Shown here: positions 9,848 to 19,119 of the stretch, piece by piece
Position numbering within the stretch: the stretch's first letter is position 1
How the letters are laid out: each line of letters begins with the position of its first letter
NCBI RefSeq assembly: GCF_000243715.2
Contig: NZ_AHMO02000008.1
Span: forward strand, 1,289,001-1,353,000
DNA from: Leptospira broomii serovar Hurstbridge str. 5399
GTDB lineage: Bacteria; Spirochaetota; Leptospiria; Leptospirales; Leptospiraceae
DNA: 64,000 bases
Direction: 5' to 3'
Position numbers and translations under genes: made by a program
The notes under the pieces: generated by a model
What the model was told of the DNA's origin: nothing
Database searches by the model: none
What the model saw: the letters and a program-made list of their open reading frames with translations, nothing else

Positions 9848-10783
9848 ATGATTCGCTTTTCGCTCTTTTATATTTCAATCTTTATCGTCTTAAGCTTTTT
9901 TCTATGTCCCCTATCTGCCGAACGACATTCGCCGACCTGGATTTATGTGTTAGGGGAAGATTTAGAAAGCAAAGATTTGTCGTATTGGCAGGAGCATTTG
10001 CGCGCCAATGTAACTATTTGTTTTACAGGTACCATAATTCAAAGCGATGCAAAGTTACGATATAGGAATCCCCCCGACAAACTGTTAACTTTAGGACTTT
10101 CCAAAGGGGTTCGCTGGATCCCATTAATTGCGTTCAAATCTAAAACAGGCGCTTCGATACTGACCGTCCCAGCAAAGAAACTTGCGATGCAGGAGGCACT
10201 ACTTGGATTTCTCTCCGAACATCCCGCATACGCCGGAATCCATTTAGATGTGGAAGGATTACCTTCTTCCTTATCCGGCGAGTTTAAGAATTTGCTAATG
10301 GACCTCCGACCTAGCTTACGAAAGAAAGGAAAGATCCTGACTCTCGCCCTTTTCCCGCAGATTCATTTTCCGGCGGAACTTGCGGAGTTTCATAAAGATG
10401 TTTTTCACGCGAACCTGGCCGACGAAGTGGTTCTCATGGCCTACGACTTTCATTCCCCTAGAACGAAGCCGGGCCCCGTCACTCGATTATCCTGGGCTAA
10501 AGAAAATATTGACCTACTCGGAAAAACGTATAAACCGAATCAAATTTGGCTCGGACTTCCTCTCTACGGATATTCTTGGATGAAAGGAAGATCAAAACCG
10601 AAAGTAATCAGCCGAAAATTGGATTCGGTTAGAATGGCAAAGTTAGGGAGGAAAGAAGACGGCATTTATATAGTTGAGAACGAATTCGAAATATCGAGTT
10701 TGATTTTAGACGAGACGGATTGGATTAAACTAAGTCGCGAAATCGGAATATCTGGAATCGCTTACTGGCGACTCGGATTTTAG
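9848..10783 (+). CDS. Exported glycoside hydrolase family 18-like protein
   Basis: Secreted protein of 311 residues with a signal peptide (residues 1-24, cleavage near LSAER). The body follows the GH18 TIM-barrel pattern: strand 4 reads GIHLDVEGL with Asp134 and the presumed acid Glu136. VLMAYDFH matches the strand-6 M-x-Y-D motif and LGLPLYGYSW the strand-7 motif. The usual DxxDxDxE signature is degenerate at its first positions but keeps D-x-E. Relatives act on chitin- or peptidoglycan-type N-acetylglucosamine polymers, sometimes in spore or wall lysis; the substrate here is unknown. It is divergent from the fructosamine kinase gene. Confidence 0.78.
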   Translation: MIRFSLFYISIFIVLSFFLCPLSAERHSPTWIYVLGEDLESKDLSYWQEHLRANVTICFTGTIIQSDAKLRYRNPPDKLLTLGLSKGVRWIPLIAFKSKTGASILTVPAKKLAMQEALLGFLSEHPAYAGIHLDVEGLPSSLSGEFKNLLMDLRPSLRKKGKILTLALFPQIHFPAELAEFHKDVFHANLADEVVLMAYDFHSPRTKPGPVTRLSWAKENIDLLGKTYKPNQIWLGLPLYGYSWMKGRSKPKVISRKLDSVRMAKLGRKEDGIYIVENEFEISSLILDETDWIKLSREIGISGIAYWRLGF

Positions 10784-10807
10784 CCTTAAATCGAATTACA
10801 ATTACTC

Positions 10808-11551
10808 TCACCGAAAGTCATAGACGATTCTTACATTATAACTTTTTCCTTTTTCATTATTGATATTACTAGTTCCTTTATACTCCATAATCCGTTTACT
10901 TTCGATATCGTAAATCAAGTCTATCGGCTTGATGAAGACCGATAGAATCGAATTTTCGATCCTCATCCTTAAGAAAAGCGCCGATCTCCCCTTAAACGAT
11001 CCGGTTTTCGTTTTCTCCACGTAGAATCGGAATGTATCTAACTCGACTGGGACAAAAATTCTAAAGTTTATTCTCTTTCCTGCCAAGAGTTCGCTCCAAT
11101 GATCCTCCACAAAATAATCGAAGCCGCCGTCCAGGGCGGATAAATCCCCACCATCCACAACTTTCTCCTTAATAGGATCTCCCGTTTTGCGCCTTGCAAA
11201 TAATCGAACTCTCGTTCCTGATTCGAATTCGCCGCCTTCCAAATAGCCGTCTCGAAAGTCCTCTAAATTGAAATCAGGTAAGGATCGGTTTTTTAGGAAG
11301 GAAATTCGCTTAGTGGCAAATATATTACCTTCGGGATTAATATATTGAACAATGGAACGAGCATGTTTACCGTTCTCCCAGAATTCCTCGTGCATATCCT
11401 TATATAATAATTTACCTGTTTCCAATTCGTAAGCAGTCCCCGAAAAGCGTACGATTCGCTGAGGGACTGAATCGGATCTTGTTTCCAATATAGGGCAAAG
11501 AAGCAAGACGCAAAGAAGGAATAACTTATAAACCGTGCTAAAACAGTACAT
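10808..11551 (-). CDS. Hypothetical exported protein
   Basis: A 247-residue protein with an N-terminal signal peptide (hydrophobic LFLLCVLLLCPIL, cleavage near residue 26), so probably periplasmic or outer-membrane associated. The mature part is beta-rich with phrases such as RFSGTAYELETGKLLYKDMHEE and DLIYDIESKRIMEYKGTSNI. These recall proteins that read out attached lipids or conjugates, but I do not recognise a named family. No catalytic motif is evident. It is convergent with the GH18-like gene (24-base gap) and divergent from the FecR-domain lipoprotein gene. Confidence 0.65.
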   Translation of the reverse strand: MYCFSTVYKLFLLCVLLLCPILETRSDSVPQRIVRFSGTAYELETGKLLYKDMHEEFWENGKHARSIVQYINPEGNIFATKRISFLKNRSLPDFNLEDFRDGYLEGGEFESGTRVRLFARRKTGDPIKEKVVDGGDLSALDGGFDYFVEDHWSELLAGKRINFRIFVPVELDTFRFYVEKTKTGSFKGRSALFLRMRIENSILSVFIKPIDLIYDIESKRIMEYKGTSNINNEKGKSYNVRIVYDFR

Positions 11552-11675
11552 TTCATCTTTAGACGGCGGAAATCGATTTCGGCAATTTTTTATTATTCGG
11601 TTCTGTTTTCCAAGAAAAACTAAGAAGAACGCTCGGGCTGATTGTTATTTAATACATAAAAAGGGTCCTTACTAA

Positions 11676-12845
11676 ATGAAACTTTGGAATTTCCGCATTC
11701 ATTTCTTCTCGATTATTTTGTTTTCGTTCATCATTCTATCATCTTGTTCTAAAATAAAGAGCTGGATCGGAGGGAAACACCTAAAGTCGGGCGCCGTAGT
11801 AGTATTCCATAATGGTCCTGTCCACGCCTATCGAGATACTAAACAATTGCCGTTGCAGACAGGCTCGGTTCTTCAACCCCAAGATGAAATCATAACAAAT
11901 TCGGGATCGATCGATATTCAAACCGGAGAGGGCCATATCATTCGCGTAAGACCGTTCAGTAAACTAAGGCTGGACTCATTTCAAATTAAAGAGTCGCCGG
12001 GTATCAACTTAGTTCTTCGTGCCGGAGGGGTTTTGATCCGGGCAGGAAAATTAAGAAACAATGAAAACTTTAGAATTTCGGCGCCTACCGCCATCGCCGC
12101 AGTCCGTGGAACAGCATTTTCATTTGAAATCATAGAGGAGGAACTCCCGAAAATCAAAGTTTATGAAGGTCTAGTTGCAATGACTCTTAAACTTCCGATG
12201 AGCAAAGAGATTACTCCAGAAATGATCGCTCGAAAACCTTTGCTTCAAAAATTCCAACAGTTCTTATCCGAAAACGAAGTCGTGATTTCTGAAAACGAAG
12301 AAGCTACCGTAAAGCCGAAATTCGAAGATTTAGTCCATCTAGTATTAACGCGCATCGAATTGAACAAGGGCAATAACGGGATTCTTGAACTCGATGAACA
12401 AGAGTATGTGAAGTCTTATTCGAAAAATTCTATCGAAATTAGCCCGCAAGAAAAAGCAGAATTGGATACTTTGGTATCTGTCGACCAGGAAATCATCGAT
12501 CAAACTCTTAATTCCGATACTAAAAAAGATTCGATGTCATTAAAGGATTCGATTCGCAAAGACCATGAACAAAAACTAAATTCGGCCTTTTCCAAAATCG
12601 AATCCGAAGCGGCTTCAAAAAATCTAGAATCAGAAATGGAAATTCATAATTTCTACAACGTTCTCGAGACGGTCCATAAAACGGATAAAACCCAATTGAA
12701 CGGGGCAATTCTTACTCAAATCGGAGATACTCTAATCCTCCATTCACCGCAAGGGGTTTTTCGCTTGGATAGAAAAGATATAGATTTCGTGGAATATAAA
12801 AATTTTCAAATTAGCACTAAGAAGAAAGTTCAAAATCCCAAATAG
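11676..12845 (+). CDS. FecR-domain lipoprotein
   Basis: A 389-residue lipoprotein. The signal peptide ends in FIILSSC, so the Cys is likely lipidated. Residues about 40-160 form a FecR domain: LQTGSVLQPQDEIITNSGS, then IRVRPFSKLRLDSF, LRAGGVLIRAGKL, and FRISAPTAIAAVRGTAFSF, the classic APTA-x-AAVRGT motif. The C-terminal half is long, acidic-basic and coiled-coil-like without a known domain. Leptospires carry many FecR-domain envelope proteins. Unlike classical FecR it has no sigma factor beside it and no transmembrane sigma-regulator arrangement, so a signalling role is not supported here; a structural or peptidoglycan-associated role is possible. Confidence 0.83.
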   Translation: MKLWNFRIHFFSIILFSFIILSSCSKIKSWIGGKHLKSGAVVVFHNGPVHAYRDTKQLPLQTGSVLQPQDEIITNSGSIDIQTGEGHIIRVRPFSKLRLDSFQIKESPGINLVLRAGGVLIRAGKLRNNENFRISAPTAIAAVRGTAFSFEIIEEELPKIKVYEGLVAMTLKLPMSKEITPEMIARKPLLQKFQQFLSENEVVISENEEATVKPKFEDLVHLVLTRIELNKGNNGILELDEQEYVKSYSKNSIEISPQEKAELDTLVSVDQEIIDQTLNSDTKKDSMSLKDSIRKDHEQKLNSAFSKIESEAASKNLESEMEIHNFYNVLETVHKTDKTQLNGAILTQIGDTLILHSPQGVFRLDRKDIDFVEYKNFQISTKKKVQNPK

Positions 12846-12935
12846 CAAATCGATCCGGATCGGCTTATAGCGTATTTCAAGCTGATTTTTTCCTTCCCTT
12901 TCTTGCCGCCTCTCGGAAATCCTTTCCACAACCCT

Positions 12936-14099
12936 ATGCAAAAGAAAATACTCCTTCTCGGTTCAGGCGAACTGGGAAAAGAATTTGTCATCTCAGCCCA
13001 ACGACTCGGGCAATACGTAATCGCTGTGGATAGTTATGATGGAGCTCCAGCCATGCAAGTCGCCCATGAAAGGGAGATCGTCGATATGCTGGGTGGATCG
13101 GCGCTTGATCGCATCGTCGAAAAGCACAAACCCGATATCATCGTTCCGGAAATCGAGGCGATTCGGACGGAGCGCTTGTACGAATATGAATCGAAAGGAT
13201 TTCATGTCGTGCCGAGCGCTAAAGCGGCGAATTTTACTATGAATCGAAAATCCATTCGCGATTTAGCTGCAAAATCCCTGAATTTAAGGACGGCAAAATA
13301 TTCGTACGCTACTAGTTTAAATGAGCTAAAGCAAGCAGTACAAAATCTTGGAATTCCATGTGTCGTTAAACCACTGATGTCCTCTTCCGGAAAAGGGCAA
13401 TCGGTTATACACACAGTCGAGGAAATTGAAAATGCCTGGACGGCGTCGCAAACGAAAGGAAGGGCAGGCGCGTCGGAAATTATTGTAGAGGAATTTATTC
13501 CGTTCGAATCTGAAATAACATTATTAACAGTAACTCAAAAATCCGGAAAGACTCTGTTTTGTCCCCCGATCGGCCATCGACAAGAAAGAGGGGATTACCA
13601 AGAAAGTTGGCAGCCCGCCGAAATTTCCGATTCGCAATTAAAAGTCGCCCAAGATATGGCCGCTAAAGTCACAAAAGAATTGGGCGGTTTTGGAATTTGG
13701 GGTGTGGAATTTTTTCTGACAAGGGGCGAAGTCTATTTCTCGGAGCTTTCTCCGCGTCCTCATGATACCGGAATGGTGACTCTTGCAGGAACTCAAACCT
13801 TTAACGAGTTCGAGCTACATTTGAGGGCTATTCTTGGTTTACCGATTCCAGAGATCGCTTTAGTTCGGAAAGGAGCAAGTGCCGTAATCCTTTCCGAAAC
13901 AGATGGCAGCGTTCCGGTTGTAAGTGGATTGGATATCGCCGCCGAAATGCCGGACTCCGATTTTAGAATTTTCGGCAAACCGTTAACAAGAAAATACAGG
14001 AGAATGGGAGTCGCCTTAGCTTATTCGAACAAGGAAGAATCCATATCTTCATTGAGAAAAAGGGCGGTTCTGATAGCTTCCAAGATACGGGTGGAATAG
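12936..14099 (+). CDS. purT: Formate-dependent phosphoribosylglycinamide formyltransferase
   Basis: ATP-grasp enzyme of purine biosynthesis that makes formylglycinamide ribonucleotide from GAR, formate and ATP, an alternative to folate-dependent PurN. Features: N-terminal [12 protein letters not shown] nucleotide-fold loop, [10 protein letters not shown], the ATP-grasp segment [14 protein letters not shown], and the metal-binding [14 protein letters not shown]. The length of 387 residues matches PurT. The ATG at 12936 starts exactly at the conserved N-terminus; an in-frame TTG at 12903 would add 11 unneeded residues. It is convergent with the gpsA-plsB fusion with a single base between the stops. 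Confidence 0.95.
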   Translation: MQKKILLLGSGELGKEFVISAQRLGQYVIAVDSYDGAPAMQVAHEREIVDMLGGSALDRIVEKHKPDIIVPEIEAIRTERLYEYESKGFHVVPSAKAANFTMNRKSIRDLAAKSLNLRTAKYSYATSLNELKQAVQNLGIPCVVKPLMSSSGKGQSVIHTVEEIENAWTASQTKGRAGASEIIVEEFIPFESEITLLTVTQKSGKTLFCPPIGHRQERGDYQESWQPAEISDSQLKVAQDMAAKVTKELGGFGIWGVEFFLTRGEVYFSELSPRPHDTGMVTLAGTQTFNEFELHLRAILGLPIPEIALVRKGASAVILSETDGSVPVVSGLDIAAEMPDSDFRIFGKPLTRKYRRMGVALAYSNKEESISSLRKRAVLIASKIRVE

Positions 14100-14100
14100 A

Positions 14101-16566
14101 TTAGGTAGGATCGGGAACCATATTTCCATAATATTCTAAAAGTTCCCGATCTTTCGCTGCGACAATATCCCGGTCAACGCTTATAAAACCTCTGCCTTTC
14201 AAAACTTTTATTCCACGATTTAGAATTTCATCCACATCCTTAGTAAGATAATTTCCCTTACGGGATAGAATCGTCTCGGAAATAAGCGACCTTAAATCAT
14301 TCAACCCGATCTCTCCACCCTCTTCCATAATTAATTTAGCGATTAATTGATTAGGTAGGATCCGATGATGCGCTTGCCATGAGCGCGTAATTTCCAGCGA
14401 TATGGATAAAGTCGGATCGTCTTCGTGAATATATTTCGAAACGGGAATCGGTTCACATAAATCCATAAACACTTCGGTTCTCTTAAACAAAAAATCCTTA
14501 AACGAAAGATGCTCTTCCTTTCCGGTAAATTCGATATCTTCCGGAACATTCTCGTAAGATAATACGATGGGGACTACTAGAACTTCGCTACCGGTATGCT
14601 TAAATGCCTCTACGGATGTGGAAAGAATTCCGGTTTTTATAGGAATGATTCCGCCGGTCCGAGAACGAGTTCCTTCAGGATAGACTAATGTTGGAATTCC
14701 AGCCTCCAGCATCATCGTCGAATATTGAGTCAAACAATCCAAATAAAGAAGATTCCGATTTCTCTTCCTATCCACCATATAGGCGCCGAGTGCCTTTAAC
14801 ACTCTTGCCAGACCTGGTGTTCCCATGACTTTTTTATCCGCAGCATATCTTGGAACAGGTAATCCTAACCATCTAAGCCCGAACGCAACTTCAATGGAAT
14901 CCAAATGAGATCTATGAGTCGGCGTGTAAAGAATATCATATCTGGATGCAAGTGATTTAACCTCTTTCACACATCCTCCGATCTTAGGAAGACCTCCTCC
15001 AGGCTTAAACCCTCCGATTGCAAACCGAGCGGGAGCCACCAAATGTATAAGCGACTCCCGTAAAAATGGGCGGTAATCATCGGCGATTTCCGAAACGTAA
15101 AATTCGACGATCTTTTCTAAATCTCTAGCGCCTCTCGTTTCGTAGGCGCTATTGGCCTCTTTCCAAAGTTGGATTTCTTTCGGAAGTTGCGCCAAATCGG
15201 TACCTGATTTATTTTCAATAGCCTCGCCATATCTTTTTTCTAATCCTTTTATTTGTAGACCCGCTTGTTTTAAAATACGATCAGCCATTCCGGGCTGCGA
15301 GTTTATATGTCTGAGAACTCTTCGCCTGAGGGCATATTGAAACTCCTGACCCGATGCTAAAGATAAACCTGAGCGCTTGCCGGCAAATTTTGAGATCGTC
15401 CGAATTTTGTCACTAGTCGATTTCGATACAAATCGAATGATTTGCGTCGGTGAAACTTTTCTCGTTAAGATTTCGAATAACGTCGTGAACAACGGCAGCG
15501 ATACTCCGTTCTCGTTAGCTAAATCGAGAATTGTGGATAGCGAATATGCACCTTCCACATGAGACTCGCTTTGAATCACCTCTTTTTGAATGAACTCCTT
15601 CGGATTAAAAAAAAGTTCTAGACGCTCCAATAAATTCGGCTCATCTTCCCCGGATATCAGCTTACGAACGAATCTCTGGCCGTAAGCTCGGTTTCTGCTC
15701 GAGCGAGACGTCGAAGTCGTAATCAGATCGGCAAGTCCAAATTCCATAGCCGATTCTGTGGAAAGCTCCAATGCTTTCAATAATTCCAGAATTTCGGCGA
15801 ATCCGAGTCGAATTAACTCGCCTTCAAAATTGCTTCCGCATTCGGGAATTCCGCTGGCAATACCGCAAGCGATAGCAATAGGATTTTTTAAGACGCCGAT
15901 GATTTCAACCGCACGTATATCGTCGTAAGTTTTTGTATGATTGTGCGAACCGGAGAATAATTCTTCCAGAACAAAGGAAGCTCTTTTTCCTGTCGAGGCA
16001 ACCGAAAAAAAACTATGCTGATCTTTGCTCATTTCGGAAAGAAGATTAGGTCCGGCTACAGATGCGTATTCAAGATTGGAAATATTCAGTCTATCTTTTG
16101 TATAAAGTAAATAGTCTGAAAAAGTAATACTCCCCGTTTTCCGTCGCGTCGAACTTGAAACGATTCCCTTCGTAAAAGAAAGAATTATATGATTTTCATT
16201 GGGAGAGAGGGAAGCGCAAATACTGTCGATTATGTTTTCTTTCAGCCTAGACGGGACAGCGGAAACGATAACCCACGATCCGGTCGATAGAAAATCGGTA
16301 TCATAAACCACGGTAACATTATTCGGGAGAGATACGTTATCATCCAAAAGTTCTGCTGATCTTTCTTTTTGTATTCGTTCCGCTTTTTTACGATCCCCAT
16401 ACCACAAAAAGACCCGATCTGCTTTTGCGGAAACAACGGTAGATAGAAAAACCCCCATCGGCCCTCCACCAAACACTGCCACATTTGGATAAAGGATTTC
16501 GGGATTTTCTATCTCGCTCATCATTTTTTTCCGTAACAAAATTTCTAACTTCCGGGATAGTTTCAT
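14101..16566 (-). CDS. Fusion of NAD(P)-dependent glycerol-3-phosphate dehydrogenase and PlsB-type glycerol-3-phosphate acyltransferase
   Basis: An uninterrupted 821-residue ORF with two enzymes of phospholipid synthesis. Residues about 27-380 are GpsA-like: FGGGPMG nucleotide loop, SFTKGI with Lys133, SVAGPNLLSEM, GVLKNPIAIACGI with Lys227, and DLITTSTSRSSRNRAYG. After a helical linker, residues about 500-700 are PlsB/DHAPAT-type: block I HRSHLDSIE (His551, Asp556), GAYMVDRKRN, block III YPEGTRSRTG, and block IV VVPIVLSYENVPED. The first domain would make sn-glycerol-3-phosphate and the second acylate it at C1. The ATG at 16566 opens the ORF; ATGs at 16524 and 16521, after CGGAAAAA, are better supported by ribosome-binding context and would shorten it by 14-15 residues. 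Confidence 0.88.
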   Translation of the reverse strand: MKLSRKLEILLRKKMMSEIENPEILYPNVAVFGGGPMGVFLSTVVSAKADRVFLWYGDRKKAERIQKERSAELLDDNVSLPNNVTVVYDTDFLSTGSWVIVSAVPSRLKENIIDSICASLSPNENHIILSFTKGIVSSSTRRKTGSITFSDYLLYTKDRLNISNLEYASVAGPNLLSEMSKDQHSFFSVASTGKRASFVLEELFSGSHNHTKTYDDIRAVEIIGVLKNPIAIACGIASGIPECGSNFEGELIRLGFAEILELLKALELSTESAMEFGLADLITTSTSRSSRNRAYGQRFVRKLISGEDEPNLLERLELFFNPKEFIQKEVIQSESHVEGAYSLSTILDLANENGVSLPLFTTLFEILTRKVSPTQIIRFVSKSTSDKIRTISKFAGKRSGLSLASGQEFQYALRRRVLRHINSQPGMADRILKQAGLQIKGLEKRYGEAIENKSGTDLAQLPKEIQLWKEANSAYETRGARDLEKIVEFYVSEIADDYRPFLRESLIHLVAPARFAIGGFKPGGGLPKIGGCVKEVKSLASRYDILYTPTHRSHLDSIEVAFGLRWLGLPVPRYAADKKVMGTPGLARVLKALGAYMVDRKRNRNLLYLDCLTQYSTMMLEAGIPTLVYPEGTRSRTGGIIPIKTGILSTSVEAFKHTGSEVLVVPIVLSYENVPEDIEFTGKEEHLSFKDFLFKRTEVFMDLCEPIPVSKYIHEDDPTLSISLEITRSWQAHHRILPNQLIAKLIMEEGGEIGLNDLRSLISETILSRKGNYLTKDVDEILNRGIKVLKGRGFISVDRDIVAAKDRELLEYYGNMVPDPT

Positions 16567-16702
16567 TTAAGATTCGGAGAAGAAAACCAATAAATCAATT
16601 TTGAGTTTTCAGGTTGCCTTTCCGCAATTAGACCTGAGTTTTGTTCGAGAGCCATACTTTGGATTGGAAGATCCGCTCTTAACGTTTTCCGGTCCCTACT
16701 TC

Positions 16703-17488
16703 ATGAAAATTCCTTTCCGATTATTTCCGATTTTATTGAGTTTCGTTTTCTGTTTCAATTGTGCAACATACTGGTCACAAAGAAAGAACGATCTTCAAGA
16801 CGTATTCACTGCCGGGGTTGAAAACCCGGGTTATGGCCTCGGAGTGAGAGTCGGTCCTTTAGCTGCCGGATTCGTTTTTCAAGGAGGAGAAACGGAGCCG
16901 GGAAAGAAGAATTTAGGGACTGGATACGGAATCCGAGGAGGCAGCATCGGATCCTATCGTTCACAACAACTCATTTTCGGGATCTTAGGAAGCGATAAAT
17001 TTCATGCGCTCCCTAAAGGAATTAAAGCTGCGCCTCCAGTTCCGAAAGTTCCCGATGTGGATGTGCAAGCTCCCGAGGGGGGTAACGCTAATCCAGGATT
17101 ATTATTTCCGGAGCTCCCGGAAGAAGAGGGTAATAATAATGAGAACTCGGAAATCGATACTCTGGATGAAAGACAAAAAGCGAAAAGCTTCGATATTCGA
17201 TATCTAAAGTTTTATAATATACCCGTAGAAGAAAGGCGAAAGCAAAAGAAAGAGGCGTTCTTTCGAAAGTACATAGAAAATCTGGATCCGGATAAAAAGA
17301 ACGAAGCGCTTCAAAGCTTCTTAGCGGAAAACCCCGTTAATAAAGACGATTATCCAAAGGCATTTTTATTTCAATTAGAACTCTATGTAGGAGCTCGGTA
17401 CGGAATTCGTATCGGATTTAACGTGGCTGAGTTATTGGATTTTCTGATCGGCTTTACGGGCTTAGATATATTAGAGGACGATATTTAA
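16703..17488 (+). CDS. Putative leptospiral lipoprotein
   Basis: A 261-residue lipoprotein beginning at the ATG at 16703; the longer frame from 16601 runs 34 implausible residues before the signal peptide. The signal (basic MKIPFR, hydrophobic core, then FCFNC) suggests lipidation at the Cys. It is followed by a conserved-looking motif ATYWSQRKNDLQDVF and a Gly-rich GYGLGVRVGPLAAGF, a pattern I associate with leptospiral lipoproteins. The middle (residues about 110-160) is low complexity, rich in Pro, Glu and Asn. The C-terminus returns to GVRYGIRIGFNVAELLDF-like sequence resembling the N-terminal motif. Function unknown. Confidence 0.72.
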   Translation: MKIPFRLFPILLSFVFCFNCATYWSQRKNDLQDVFTAGVENPGYGLGVRVGPLAAGFVFQGGETEPGKKNLGTGYGIRGGSIGSYRSQQLIFGILGSDKFHALPKGIKAAPPVPKVPDVDVQAPEGGNANPGLLFPELPEEEGNNNENSEIDTLDERQKAKSFDIRYLKFYNIPVEERRKQKKEAFFRKYIENLDPDKKNEALQSFLAENPVNKDDYPKAFLFQLELYVGARYGIRIGFNVAELLDFLIGFTGLDILEDDI

Positions 17489-17493
17489 TAAAA

Positions 17494-17519
17494 GAAGGCC
17501 GCAAAGTATAGCGACCTTC
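17494..17519. terminator. Candidate bidirectional terminator hairpin
   Basis: A stem of nine pairs with one mismatch (GAAGGCCGC with GCGACCTTC) around an eight-base AT-rich loop, six bases after the stop of the lipoprotein gene and in the gap between two convergent genes. The T-tract is short, so termination strength is uncertain. Confidence 0.5.
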
Positions 17520-17546
17520 CTTGAAATAGAACGTATAAAACGCGAA

Positions 17547-17912
17547 TTAAAGTTTATATTCGTATTTTTTGATAACGCCTTTCTTATCGACGACCACTCT
17601 AATGAACTTGGTATCGTCGTTAATTCTTGAAGGTTTTTCGGCTAAAGTCTTGTACGAATTCTTTTGATAAGTAGTCGATTCTAGATACCATTCCAAAAGG
17701 GATCCGTCTTGAGTATTTTGCTCGACAGTCGGCGTACCCAGTAAAGCTTCCGCTTTTAACCTTTTATCGCCTTCTTTAATCATGCTAGCTTCTACTGTGC
17801 GAAGATCCGAATTTGGTTGATAAGCCGGTTCGCTTTTTTTTACCTCGGAAGAGCAAGCGCCAAGAAAGAGAATCGTTGAAACAAACAAGATCATGGAAAG
17901 AATTTTTTTCAT
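17547..17912 (-). CDS. Small lipoprotein, BamE/SmpA-like
   Basis: A 121-residue lipoprotein with a clear signal peptide and lipobox (LFLGAC, followed by SSEVKKSE). The mature part has the helix-helix-strand style of BamE/OmlA-type small proteins: MIKEGDKRLKAEALLGTPTVE, then a short turn and LEWYLESTTYQ, then a strand FIRVVVDKKGVIKKYEY. In BamE proteins this fold sits on the outer-membrane assembly machine; whether this one does is inference. It is monocistronic, in front of the ohrR-gpx pair. Confidence 0.68.
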   Translation of the reverse strand: MKKILSMILFVSTILFLGACSSEVKKSEPAYQPNSDLRTVEASMIKEGDKRLKAEALLGTPTVEQNTQDGSLLEWYLESTTYQKNSYKTLAEKPSRINDDTKFIRVVVDKKGVIKKYEYKL

Positions 17913-17983
17913 TCTTCACTCCTTTATGCCTTTTCTAAGGCAGTCTTTAAAGCGTATCAATTCTTACCAAGTAAAGGGATTTG

Positions 17984-18433
17984 TCACGCGGAATTTCCCA
18001 GCTTATCGGTGAGTAATATCAGAAACTCATCCAACTCCCGCTTTAATTTAGTCACTTTTTCCTGAGTAAGTCCGGACTCCGCAAAAAGTCTTTCGGGAAT
18101 GCACGCTGCCTTTTTGCGAAGATTTCGTCCCTTAGTCGTTAATTTTACGACAAGTGAGCGCTCATCTTCACTCGAACGTTCTCTCGTCAAAAGTCCCTGC
18201 GTTTCCATTTTTTTTAGCAGCGGGGTTAACGTACCGGAATCTAAAAATAGTCTATCGCCGATTTCTTTTAACGGTATTCCGTCTTCTTCCCACAAAACCA
18301 GAAGTACTATATATTGCGGGTACGTTAGATCGAATTCCTCCAAGATAGGACGGTACAATGCCGTCACTACCCTAGAGGACGCGTAGAGCGGAAAGCATAT
18401 CTGCCGATCTAGACTTAACGAATTCTCTCTCAC
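17984..18433 (-). CDS. ohrR: OhrR-type MarR family peroxide-sensing regulator
   Basis: Winged-helix repressor of 149 residues. The N-terminal redox Cys is present (QICFPLYASSR, Cys13), as is the OhrR signature LTYPQYIVLLVLWEEDGIPLKEIGDRL and DSGTLTPLLKKME. A C-terminal second Cys as in 2-Cys OhrR is seen (AACIPERL), but its equivalence is uncertain. The family senses organic hydroperoxides by Cys oxidation and releases DNA. The GTG start overlaps the gpx stop by four bases (GTGA). An OhrR-like palindrome lies upstream of gpx at 18946-18957, which supports autoregulation of the pair. Confidence 0.88.
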   Translation of the reverse strand: MRENSLSLDRQICFPLYASSRVVTALYRPILEEFDLTYPQYIVLLVLWEEDGIPLKEIGDRLFLDSGTLTPLLKKMETQGLLTRERSSEDERSLVVKLTTKGRNLRKKAACIPERLFAESGLTQEKVTKLKRELDEFLILLTDKLGNSA

Positions 18434-18915
18434 TTTTTAAGGAGTTCCTTCACTTTCTCGTCGATTTTTTCCGGAGGAGTAGTCGGGGCAAAACGTTTAA
18501 TCACATTGCCCTGCTTATCTATGAGAAACTTGGTGAAATTCCATTTGATTGCTTTTCCTAAAAGTCCCGGAGCTTCATTCTTCAAATATTTGAAAACAGG
18601 ATGCGCCCCATCGCCATTTACTTCTATTTTTTTGAAAAGAGGGAATTGGACTCCGAAGTTTACCTGACAGAAATTTTGAATTTCATCGTCGGTTCCGGGC
18701 TCTTGGTGACCGAATTGATCGCAAGGGAAACCTAAAATTTCCAATCCTTCCGATTTATACTTGTCGTACATTTCTTGAAGACCTTTGTATTGCGGGGTAA
18801 AACCGCATTCACTCGCCGTATTGACGATAAGAAGTACTTTTCCTTTATAGTCTTCCAATTTCTTTTCTTTTCCGCTATTCAAAGTAGCGGTTAATTCGTA
18901 TAGATTCTGCGCCAT
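18430..18915 (-). CDS. gpx: Glutathione peroxidase family protein
   Basis: A 161-residue thiol peroxidase of the glutathione-peroxidase fold that reduces hydroperoxides, probably with thioredoxin in a spirochaete. The catalytic triad is visible: Cys37 in TASECGFTPQY (Cys, not Sec), Gln67 in FPCDQFGHQEPG and Trp125 in IKWNFTKFL. Cys83 (NFCQVN) fits the resolving-Cys position. The start at 18915 has GGAG ten bases upstream. It is the first gene of an operon with ohrR, with the operator palindrome about 31 bases before the start codon. It probably answers organic hydroperoxide stress. Confidence 0.92.
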   Translation of the reverse strand: MAQNLYELTATLNSGKEKKLEDYKGKVLLIVNTASECGFTPQYKGLQEMYDKYKSEGLEILGFPCDQFGHQEPGTDDEIQNFCQVNFGVQFPLFKKIEVNGDGAHPVFKYLKNEAPGLLGKAIKWNFTKFLIDKQGNVIKRFAPTTPPEKIDEKVKELLKK

Positions 18916-18945
18916 TGTGCAATTTCTCCAGATTTATATATTTAT

Positions 18946-18957
18946 ATTGTATACAAT
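18946..18957. promoter_or_regulatory. Candidate OhrR operator upstream of gpx-ohrR
   Basis: A perfect 12-base palindrome ATTGTATACAAT inside an AT-rich stretch extending to TTTAATTT on one side. It matches the core of the known OhrR box (the TACAATT / AATTGTA type). It sits 31 bases before the gpx start codon, where a repressor would block transcription of the operon encoding its own OhrR. Binding is inferred, not shown. Confidence 0.68.
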
Positions 18958-19119
18958 TTAATTTTTTGCAATCTATTTTTCTTTGTAGAGAGATTTTTAA
19001 TGGCTCTATTATTAAAAATGAATGATTAGACTAAAGTTCAAAGAATGAAATCGAGCGAAATTTATTCATCGTTCGGTTGTCCGGTGAATAAACGCCTACA
19101 TAGTCGATTTAAGAAAAAA

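Noticed and set aside
12851..12862. Palindrome CGATCCGGATCG upstream of purT
   Set aside because: Too short, single, and without a candidate regulator; likely chance.
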